Shown here: positions 23,892 through 32,176 of the stretch, piece after piece
How positions within the stretch are numbered: the stretch's first letter is position 1
Layout: each line of letters opens with the position of its first letter
Assembly (NCBI GenBank): GCA_963762735.1
Contig: CAVXMG010000015.1
Span: 164,890 to 228,889, forward strand
From: DASXKD01 sp963762735
GTDB lineage: Bacteria > Actinomycetota > Actinomycetes > Streptosporangiales > Streptosporangiaceae
Length of the DNA stretch: 64,000 nucleotides
Reading direction: 5' to 3'
The notes under the pieces: generated by a model
What the model saw: only the letters and a program-made list of their open reading frames with translations
Database searches by the model: none
What the model was told of the DNA's origin: nothing
Made by a program: the position numbers and the translations under genes

Positions 23892-26219
23892 TCACGGGTA
23901 AACCACGTTGGCCGCCGTGGCCGTGTAGCTGACCGTGTAAGGCGGACTGCCGGACAAGGTGCCGAACATGCCGCTGCGGGTGTGGTAGAGCAGCACGGAG
24001 AAGGACTCCCCGTGGCCGGGGACGAACCCGTTGCCGGTGTTGGCCTTCAGCGTGCCCGCCAGCGTGGCCTTGCCGCCGACGCTGAGCTGGCCGAACTTGG
24101 TCCCCGGCGTGGTCCCGGTGATGACCGAGGAGAGCGTGCCCGTGCTCTTCTGGTTGTAGGCGCCGGTGATCTTGAGCACGCCGCCGGTGGTGCTCGGGGC
24201 CACGGTGCCGCCGTTCAGCACCGAGCCGGTGATGGTGCCGAACCCGCTCAGCGTGCCCGCGGCGATGTTCATCTGCTTGGCCGCGGTGATCGACGCCGCC
24301 GGCCAGTTGCGTGGACCCAGCGGTCTGCTTGTAGCCGAGGGTGTTGATCGCCAGGGTGCCGCCGTTGACCTTGACCGTGCCGCTGTTGGTGAACGGCAGG
24401 TTGGTCGTGGTCGCGGTGCCGGTGCCGGCGGCCACGATGAGCGTCCCGCCATTGCTGAAGGTGTCCGGTGCCACGCAGCAGACCGACGCTCCGACGGTGG
24501 TGCCGGTGTTCATCGTCATCGTGCCCAGGTTGCTGAGCGTGGTGGTGCCGAACAGCTCCAGTTCCCCGGAGCCTGCCAGGCTCGTGGCGCCGTGCAGGGT
24601 CAGCGCGGTGGGGGTGGTGTTCGGCGAGGTCAGGGTCTTGGTGGTCGTCCCGCTGATCGTGGTCGTGATGGTGCTGCCGACGTCCAGGTTGCCGTTGATG
24701 GTCCCGCCGCTCCAGGCGAAGTTGCCCGCGCCGGTGAAGCTCCCTGGCCCGAAGAACGTCGACCCGCCGGTCAGCGTCACCGTGGTCCCCGACTGGATCT
24801 GCAGGTTGCTGGCGAGGGTGATCGAGGCGTTCTGGTCGAAGTCGACGGTGCCGCCGCCGCTGATGATGACCCCCGGGCTGAACTCGCCAGGGCCGGTGGT
24901 GTCGAGCAGCGTGCTGCCCGCGCTGACCAGCAGCTTCCCCTGGTCGTTGAAGTTCATGAAGGTCCACGTTGGCCTTGCCCGAGGAGCCAGGCACGGTCAG
25001 CGTCCCGGTGCTGAGGAACTCATCCGGGGTCACGCAGCACGTGCTGCCCTCGACCGTCGCGCCCGTCTTGATGGTGAACGCGCCGGAGGAGCTGATGTCC
25101 GCGGCGAAGGCCTCCAGCGGCCCGGCTCCCTGGACCGTGGTGGGGCCGTGGAAGGCGAGCAGCGCGTGGGTGCTGCCCGGGACATCAGCATGCTTCTTGG
25201 TCGTGCCGCTGATCGTGGTGTGGATCGTCTTGGCCCACGTCGAGGTTGCCGTCGATGGTCCCGCCGGTCCAGGAGAACTTGCCGCCGCCGACGAAGGTGC
25301 CCGGGCCCGAAGAACTCCGCGTTCCCGGTCAGCGTCATGGTGCTGCCCGCGCCGATGGACACGCCCGTGGCGAGCGTCATCGACGCGCCCAGTTCGAACT
25401 GGAGCGTGCCGCCGCCGCTGAGGTCCGCCCCCGCGCCGAAGTCACCCGGGCCGCCGGTCACGTCCAGCAGGCTGCCCACGGCCCGACCGAGACCGATCCC
25501 TGGTCGTTGAAGCTCCATGAATCGGCCAGGGTGGCCGTCCCGGCCGCGGACATGGTGACGGTCCCGTTGTTGAGGAACACATCCGGGTTCACGCAGCACA
25601 CGCTGCCCTTGAGCGACCGCGCCCGGCGCCACGGTCAGCGTGCCGTTGTTGGTGATCGCCGGGCCGGCGTCCTGGATCGACAGCAGGCCGGGGCCGTTGA
25701 TCTCGGCGGTGCCGTCGAAGGTCATCGGGTCCTGGCTGTCCGCTCGCCCGCGCCGCCGAAGGACGCATCGCCCTCGACCGTCATCGGCGAGTCGAGAGCT
25801 TCGAAGCCGTGGCTGACGCTCCACGAGAAGTCGCCCGCGACCGTGACGTCGCCGCCGGACAGCGACGCGTCGGTCAGCGTGAGGTCCTGCAACATGCGTC
25901 CCGCCCGGCATGCCGGTGACATGGGGCGTGGGCGCGGAGGCGGTGGGTCCGATGCTGACGCTGTCGCCGTTCGCGGCACCTCGTTGCTTGCCCAGTTCAT
26001 GCCGTCTGACCAGCTTGAGCCGTCGCCCCGCCGGTCCACACCTGGTTGGACGACGCGCTGGCCGCCGTCGGTACCAGCAAGGCGGCCGTCAGGACCCCGG
26101 TGCCTGCTGCCAGGGTCCCGGCGGCCGCCACCCGGGTAAGCGTGCGCCAGGTCGCTGAGCCCAGCCGCCTGGTGCGGGAGCTGCTGCCTGCCTCGGGCAG
26201 CGCGGGCCGATGGGGTCAT
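23892..26219 (-). pseudogene. secreted beta-helix repeat protein, copy B, many frameshifts
   Basis: Near-identical over long stretches to copy A upstream, but reading passes between all three frames at least eight times. ATG 26219 (GAGAGG five bases before) opens the right start, but the signal peptide (GTLAAGTGVLTAALLVPTAASA) is in another frame. DGSSWSDGMNW, MTFDGTAEINGPG, LLDVTGGPGDFGAG, DEFLSTGTLTVPG, then a long intact run from about 24957 (MNFNDQGKLLVSAG) and the final domain to VVYP lie in alternating frames. All breaks look like one- or two-base indels, and I noticed no substitution stops. Either a recently decayed duplicate or an unpolished repeat. Confidence 0.75.
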
Positions 26220-26225
26220 GGTCAC

Positions 26226-26276
26226 CTCTCATCCCGGAGCGCACTGCCCTGGTGTGCGAAAGGTACCTTTTGCTCA
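26226..26276 (-). promoter_or_regulatory. conserved leader of copy B with KpnI-type palindrome
   Basis: GCGAAAGGTACCTTT (26256-26270, plus strand) contains the perfect 12-bp palindrome AAAGGTACCTTT. The segment from here to the start codon is also found before copy A. Confidence 0.5.
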
Positions 26277-26318
26277 CTAATCGGTGCAAGGATTACCTGG
26301 TCATTACTTTGCGCAGCC

Positions 26319-26357
26319 AGCCGTATCGCTCCTGGCACGGCCAGGAGCGATACGGCT
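26319..26357 (-). terminator. terminator between the two beta-helix genes
   Basis: A perfect 17-bp stem (arms 26319-26335 and 26341-26357, GTATCGCTCCTGG core) with a 5-base loop, beyond the stop of copy A at 26432 and before the leader of copy B. Confidence 0.85.
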
Positions 26358-26431
26358 AGGCGCACGCCGCCGTCAGGTCTCCACGTCCGCGCAATCTCGC
26401 GGACGGGGCCGGCCCGGCAGGAGAACTTCTG

Positions 26432-28754
26432 TTACGGGTAAACCACGTTGGCCGCCGTGGCGGTGTAGCTGACCGTGTAGGACGGACTGCCGGACAAGGT
26501 GCCGAACGTGCCGCTGCGGGTGTGGTAGAGCAGCACGGAGAAGGACGCCCCGTGGGCGGGCACGAACCCGTTGCCGGTGCTGGCCTTCAGCGTGCCCGCC
26601 AGCGTGGCCGTACCGCCCACGCTGAGCTGGCCGAACTTGGTTCCCGGCGCAGTGCCGGTGATGACCGAGGACAGCGTGCCTGAACTCGTCTGCTGGTAGG
26701 CACCGGTGATCTTGAGCACGCCGCCGGTGGTGCTCGGGGCCACGGTGCCGCCATTGAGCACCGAGCCGGTGATGGTGCCGAACCCGCTCAGCGTTCCCGC
26801 GGCGATGTTCATCTGCTGGGCTGCCGAGACCGACCCGCCCGCCAGTTGCGTGGACCCAGCCGTCTGCTTGTAGGGCAGGGCGCCGATGGTCAGCGTGCCG
26901 CTATTGACCTTGACGGCGCCGCTGTTGCTGAACTGCAGGAAGTTGGTGGTCGCGGTGCCGGTCCCGGCGGCCACGACGAGGGTGCCGCTGTTGCTGAAGT
27001 TGTCGGGTGACACGCAACAGCTGGACCCCCCGATCATGGTGCCGGTCTTCATGGTGAGGGTGCCCGTGTTGCTGAGGGTGGTGGTCCCGCTCAGCTGCAC
27101 CTCTCCGGACCCTGCCAGCGTGGTGTGGCCGTGGAAGGCGAGCACCACGGGGGCCGAGGTCGGCGAGGTGAAGCTCTTGGTCGCCGTCCCGCTGATGGTG
27201 GTCCCGATGCCGCTGCCGACATCGAGGTTGCCGTTGATGGTCCCGCCGGTCCAGGAGAAGCTTCCCGTGCCGGTGAAGCTGCCGGCGCCGAGGAACGTCG
27301 CTCCCCCGGTCTGGAGCACCGTGGTGCCCGCCCCGATCGACACCCCGGTGGCCAGGGTCATCTGGGCGCTCTGGTCGAACTCCAGCGTGCCGCCGCCGCT
27401 GATGCCGGCTCCCGGGCTGAACTCGCCAGGGCCGACCGTCACATGCAGCTTGCTGCCCTTCCCGACCGAGACGGCCCCTTGATCGTTGAAGTTCATCCCG
27501 GTCAGGGTGGCCGTCCCCGACGTCGAGGCCGGCACGGTCAGCGTTCCGGTGTTGAGGAACTCGACTAGGGGAGACACAGCACGCGCCTGCCCCGACCGTC
27601 GCACCTGTTTTCAGGGTGAACGCGCCGGAACTGCTGATGTCCGCGGCGGAGGCTTCCAGCTCCCCGGTTCCCTGGACCGTGGTGGGGCCGTGGAAGGCGA
27701 GCAGGGCATGGGTGCTGCCCGGCGACATCAGGGTCTTCGTGGTCGTTCCGCTGATCGTGGTGTGGATCGTCTTGGCCACATCGAGGTTGCCGTCGATGGT
27801 CCCCCCGGTCCAGGAGAGCTTGCCCCCGCCGACGAGGGTTCCGGGCCCGAAGAACTCCGCGTTCCCGGTCAGCGTCAGGGTACTGCCCGCCGCGACCGAT
27901 ACTCCGGTGGCCAGGGTCTGGTGCGCTCCCAGGTCGAACTGGAGCGTCCCGCCGCCGCTGATGCCGACCCCGGGGCTGAACTCGCCCACGCCGGCGGTCA
28001 CGTCCAGCAGGCTGCCCGGCCCGACCGAAACGGTCCCTTGATCATCGAAGCCCATGCCGGTCACGGTGGCGGTGCCCGCCGTGGACATGCTCACTGTCCC
28101 GGTGTTGAGGAATACATCCGGCGTCACGCAGCACGCGCCGCCCTGCATCGTCGAGCCCGGCGACAGTGTCAGGGTGCCGGTGTTGGTGACCGCAGGACCC
28201 GAGTCCTGGATCAACAGCACGCCGGGACCCTTGATCTCGGTGGTGCCGTCGAAGGTCATCGGGTCCTGGCTGTCCTCCCTGCCCGCTCCGCTGAAGGACG
28301 CGTCCCCCTGCACCGTCAGCGGCGCGGCGAGAGTTGCACTGAGCTGGCTGACGCTCCACGAGAAGTTGCCCGCGACCGTGACGTTGCCGCCCGACAGCGA
28401 CGAGTTGGTCAGTGTGAGGTCCTGCAATTGCATCCCGGCCGGCATGCCGGTCACATCCGGCGTGGGCTCGGTGGCGGTGGGGGCGATGATGACGCTGTCG
28501 CCGTTCTGCGGCACCTCGTTGCTGACCCAGTTCTGAGCGTCTGACCAACTAGAGCCGTCGCCGTCGCCGCTCCACTGCTGGCTGGACGACGCGCTGGCCG
28601 CGACGGGGGCGAGCATGCTGGCGGCCAGGGCCCCGGTGCCGCCGGCCAGCGTCGCGGTGATCGTGATCACGGCAATCCTCGGCCAGGCCGCAGAGCGCAG
28701 CCACGTGGTGCGGGAGTGCTGCCTGCTCCGGGCAGCATGAACCGGTGGTGTCAT
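26432..28754 (-). pseudogene. secreted beta-helix repeat protein, copy A, one frameshift
   Basis: Encodes about 774 residues if one frame change near 27565 is repaired. Signal peptide to about residue 57 (ITATLAGGTGALAASMLAPVAASA), then SSWSDAQNW and NGDSVIIAP, the opening typical of autotransporter-type beta-strand repeat proteins. Gly/Thr-rich ladders follow (SGGGTLQFD, FSWTGGTINGNLDVG, TTISGTTTKTL), a right-handed beta-helix pattern in three long units. Each unit has a vicinal Cys pair in the context CCVxPDxFxNxGT. The end, SVLLYHTRSGTFGTLSG to VVYP, resembles passenger-domain caps. There is no LPXTG or membrane anchor, so it is probably released or wall-associated. ATG 28754 has GAGAGG five bases before. 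Confidence 0.78.
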
Positions 28755-28815
28755 GGTTACCTCTCATCGCCGGAGCGCATCGCCCTGGAAATGCGAAAGG
28801 TACCCTTTACCTTTA
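28755..28815 (-). promoter_or_regulatory. conserved leader of copy A
   Basis: GCGAAAGGTACCCTTT (28793-28808) and the flanking CTCTCATC-CCGGAGCGCA segment match the copy B leader, with one extra base in the palindrome. Shared control of the two copies is likely. Confidence 0.5.
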
Positions 28816-29004
28816 GCCGGCATAAGGATTACGGAGCCTACCTGACCCCGACCGGTGGCCCGGCCCACTCGGCCCGGCGCCGAACCGGGGCCGACTTTGA
28901 AGCTAGCCTCCTGGCACCGCGGCATGGCCGGAACTGGGTGGCCCGGCCCCGTGCGGTTAAGGAAGGGGCTGGAGACCGGCAGGCGGGTGCGACATGATCT
29001 CGGC

Positions 29005-30165
29005 ATGGGTTCTCCGCATCCCCGCGCCGGACCGTTCAGGGCGGCGCTGGACATCGAGGCATCGGGGGATCTGGCCTTGCGGCTGGGCACGGCCCGGCTG
29101 CCCGCGGGCAGCGACACCTGGGAGCGCGGCGTGCCGGCGGACTGGCTGGCCCGGCTGATCGAAGACTGGCAAGCCTTCGACCCGCTGACCCTGCAGGCCA
29201 GGCTCGACCGGCTCACCCACCTGCGGGCCGAGGTCGACGGGGTCTCCGTGCACCTGGTGCACGCGCCCGGCACCGGGCCGGATCCGCTGCCGCTGGTGCT
29301 GACCCACGGCTGGCCGAGTTCGTTCCTGGAATACCTGACGCTGCTGCCGCTGCTCACCGACCCGGCCGCGCACGGCGGTGACCCGGCGGACGCCTTCACC
29401 GTCGTGCTGCCCTCCCTGCCCGGTTTCGGCTTCTCCGGGCCGCCGCCACCCGGAGGCCTGACGTATCCGCAGGTCGCCGAGCTGTGGCACACGATCATGA
29501 CCGGCGTGCTCGGCTACCGGCGGTACGCCGCCCATGGCAGCGATCTCGGTGCCGGGGTCACCGCGCGGCTGGCCCGCGCCCACCCGGACGAGGTCGCGGC
29601 GATCCACCTCGCCACGCCCGGGCTCGCCGCGCCGCCCAAGCCCTGGACCGATCCGGTGAGCGAGCACTTCGCCGAGATCAGGGCGTGGTTCGAGGAAGAG
29701 GGCGGCTATTCGCACATGCACGCCACCAAGCCCGCGACCATCGGTGCCGCCCTCGACGACTCACCGGTCGCGCTGGCCGCGTGGCTCGGGGAGAAGCTCA
29801 CCCGGTGGAGCAGCACCACGGCCGACGGGCAGCCAGCCTTCGACCGGGACCGGCTGCTGGCCACGCTCACCCTCTACTGGGCGACCAGGACGGCGGCCTC
29901 GTCGCTGCTCCCGTACTGGGCCTACCGGCATGCGCCGGGCAGCGCGCTGCCCGCCGACGACCCGGGGCCCGTCCCGGTCGCGATCGACATCTTCGGCGGT
30001 GAGATCGTCCCGTTCCCGAAACCGCCACGGGAACTCGCCGAGCGCTACTTCCACGTCACCCACTGGGCCGAGCACGACCGCGGCGGCCACTTCCCGGCCG
30101 TGGCCGAGCCGCGGCTGCTCGCCGACCGGCTCCGCGAGGTGTTCCGGCCGTGCCGGGGGTCATAA
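29005..30165 (+). CDS. epoxide hydrolase, microsomal type alpha/beta hydrolase
   Basis: A 386-residue enzyme that adds water to epoxides. The N-terminal lid/EHN domain (about 1-100) has LARLIEDWQAFDPLTLQARLDRL. The hydrolase core has LTHGWPSSFLEYL (oxyanion HGxP), the nucleophile Asp in AAHGSDLGAGV, and the catalytic His in HDRGGHFPAVAEP. Start ATG 29005 lacks a clear ribosome site, but upstream in-frame options precede the natural N-terminus. The end overlaps the next gene by 16 bp. The substrate is not predictable; actinomycete members act on terpenoid, fatty or xenobiotic epoxides. Confidence 0.87.
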   Translation: MGSPHPRAGPFRAALDIEASGDLALRLGTARLPAGSDTWERGVPADWLARLIEDWQAFDPLTLQARLDRLTHLRAEVDGVSVHLVHAPGTGPDPLPLVLTHGWPSSFLEYLTLLPLLTDPAAHGGDPADAFTVVLPSLPGFGFSGPPPPGGLTYPQVAELWHTIMTGVLGYRRYAAHGSDLGAGVTARLARAHPDEVAAIHLATPGLAAPPKPWTDPVSEHFAEIRAWFEEEGGYSHMHATKPATIGAALDDSPVALAAWLGEKLTRWSSTTADGQPAFDRDRLLATLTLYWATRTAASSLLPYWAYRHAPGSALPADDPGPVPVAIDIFGGEIVPFPKPPRELAERYFHVTHWAEHDRGGHFPAVAEPRLLADRLREVFRPCRGS

Positions 30166-31043
30166 CGCCGCCCAGCCGCCGGGCCCTCGCCGTGGCGGCG
30201 CTCGCCGTGCTGGCCGCGCTCCCGGCCGCCGGGTGCTCCGCCGGTCAGCCGGCCACGTCGCAGGCAACGGTGGCGACGTGTTACGCCTTCGCCGTGCAGG
30301 CGCTCAGCAAGCACGTCACGGTGACCTCGGTGCCCCCGGCCTGCACCGGCCTGACCCATGAGCAGATCAACCTGGCCGTGGACCAGGCCATCCGCGCGGT
30401 GGTCGGCCCGCACCGCAAGGTCGTCGCCCGGCGGCTCGCCCATGAGGAGGCGGCCTACCTCTCCTATCTCGTCACGGTGGTCCCGCCGCGCGCCCCGGCG
30501 CCGCCGGTGGCCGCCCCGCCCCGGCCGTCCGATCGCCTGCCGCTGGACCTCGCCGCGCTGGCCGCCTGGGCGGTCACCGTGGCGGCGGGCACCTGGCTGC
30601 TGGCCGGCTGGATCGCCCGCGGCGGGCTGCGCCGCGGCTATGCCCGGGTGGCCGGGGTACCGCGGTTGGTCATCGTCGGCCACTTCACGCTTGCCCTCAC
30701 CGGCCTGGGCATCTGGATCGCCTTCCTGGCCACCGGCACGGCCGGTCTGGCCTGGGCGGCCGTGGCCGTGGTCCTGTCGGTGGCCGGGCTCGGCATGGCC
30801 ACCCTGGCCGGCGGCCTGCCCGAGCAGCGCCAGCCCAGCAACGGCCGAGCGGAAGCGCAGCCGGCCGCCGCTGGGGCGGGGGCGGCCACGGGGAGCGAGC
30901 CGGACGGCGCCGGGCTGACGGCCGTGCGTACTGCTGCGATCGCGGTGCCGTCCGGGAAGCCGCTGCCCGTCATCGCGCTGCACGGTGCGCTCGCGGCAGC
31001 GACCATCCTGCTGGTGGTGCTCGCTGCGATCAGCGCCCGCTGA
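30150..31043 (+). CDS. putative lipoprotein/membrane protein coupled to epoxide hydrolase
   Basis: A 297-residue protein of no family I recognise. The N-terminus (SRRALAVAALAVLAALPAAGC) has a lipobox-like LPAAGC at residues 23-28. An extracytoplasmic stretch with Cys43 and Cys62 follows (VATCYAFAVQAL, VPPACTGLTHEQINLAVDQA). Then come about three spans (LAALAAWAVTVAAGTWLLAGWI, IVGHFTLALTGLGIWIAFL, AAVAVVLSVAGLGMATL), a Gln/Ala/Gly linker and a last span at the C-terminus. Start GTG 30150 lies inside the hydrolase gene. The lipobox may instead be the end of a first membrane span. Confidence 0.65.
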   Translation: MPGVITPPSRRALAVAALAVLAALPAAGCSAGQPATSQATVATCYAFAVQALSKHVTVTSVPPACTGLTHEQINLAVDQAIRAVVGPHRKVVARRLAHEEAAYLSYLVTVVPPRAPAPPVAAPPRPSDRLPLDLAALAAWAVTVAAGTWLLAGWIARGGLRRGYARVAGVPRLVIVGHFTLALTGLGIWIAFLATGTAGLAWAAVAVVLSVAGLGMATLAGGLPEQRQPSNGRAEAQPAAAGAGAATGSEPDGAGLTAVRTAAIAVPSGKPLPVIALHGALAAATILLVVLAAISAR

Positions 31044-31205
31044 CCCGAGCGCCCCCGGCGCACCGCCGCGTCTTCACCGCCGGCCATCCTGACCGGCCGC
31101 CGCGGTGCGAGTGGCCACGCCGGAGCGGGCGTCATGCCGGAGCGGGGTGTCACGCCCACAGCGGAACCCGGCAGCAGGCGGCACCCGCCGGCCCATGCTG
31201 GTGTG

Positions 31206-31997
31206 ATGGCCGGCGAATTCACCGGTGAGGTCGCCTCGTTCTACGCCAGGTACCGGCGCGGGTACCCGGCGGCCTTCACCGGTCTGCTGGCCAGCGCGCT
31301 GCGGCTGGACGCCGACGCGGTGGTCGCCGACATCGGCTGCGGCACCGGGCAGCTGACGATCCCGCTCGCCGGGCTGGCCCGTGCCGTGGTCGGCATGGAC
31401 CCCGAGCCGGACATGCTCGCCCTGGCCGCCCGCGCCGCTGCCGAACAGGGTGCGACGAACGTGACCTGGGTGCTTGGCTCCGACGAGGCGCTGCCGGCGC
31501 TGGCCACGCTGGCGGGCCGTCCGGTACTGGACGCGGTGACCGTCGCCAACGCCATCCACCTGATGCCGGAGCAACGGATGTTCGCCGCGGCGGTCACTGC
31601 ACTGCGCCCCGGCGGGGGCATCGCCGTCATCGCCAACGGCACGCCGCTGTGGCAGCAGCCCAGCGACTGGTCAAGGGCGGTGCGCCGGGCTCTGGAGGAG
31701 TGGCTGGGCACCAGGCTGACGTCGTGCTGCGGCACCGACCAGCAGTCCCGGCAGCGGTACCGCGACGCGATGCACCACGCCGGCTTCACCGGAATCCGTG
31801 AGGAATACGTCGAGTACACCAGCGACCTGGACTTCGATGAGCTGATCGGTGGCCTGTGCTCGGCGATGCCCGCCCACCTGCTGCCCCCGGCTGCCGAGCG
31901 TCCCGCGTTCGCCGCACGCATCCGCCGCGCGATCGGCACCGCTACCCCGCTCACCGAGCAGGTCCGCGTCGCCGCCCTCGTCGGCCGCCGCCCCTGA
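31206..31997 (+). CDS. class I SAM-dependent methyltransferase
   Basis: A 263-residue methyltransferase. EVASFYARYRRGYPAAF is an N-terminal pattern common in small-molecule methyltransferases. Motif I is VVADIGCGTGQLTIPLAG, the acidic strand-2 end is VVGMDPEPDML, and motif IV is LDAVTVANAIHLM. ALRPGGGIAVIANGTPLWQQP follows. ATG 31206 is preceded in frame by GTG 31203, and no strong ribosome site is visible. The acceptor is unknown. Confidence 0.87.
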   Translation: MAGEFTGEVASFYARYRRGYPAAFTGLLASALRLDADAVVADIGCGTGQLTIPLAGLARAVVGMDPEPDMLALAARAAAEQGATNVTWVLGSDEALPALATLAGRPVLDAVTVANAIHLMPEQRMFAAAVTALRPGGGIAVIANGTPLWQQPSDWSRAVRRALEEWLGTRLTSCCGTDQQSRQRYRDAMHHAGFTGIREEYVEYTSDLDFDELIGGLCSAMPAHLLPPAAERPAFAARIRRAIGTATPLTEQVRVAALVGRRP

Positions 31998-32176
31998 CGC
32001 CGCCCCGCTCACCCGGTGCGCGCTATGCCCCGTTCTGCGATGCTTCGTACCACATCAGCACCTGTCAGCGCATGGGTCTTCGCGGCACCAGACCGGCTAC
32101 CGGTTGACTAGAGCCGGCGCGCCCCGATCAGATACACCAGTGGCAACCTTCGTCCCGCACCGGAGGTAGGACCCTA

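Noticed and set aside
28755..28830. Riboswitch before the beta-helix genes
   Set aside because: The conserved leader is short and palindromic rather than a multi-helix fold, and no known riboswitch consensus could be matched by eye.
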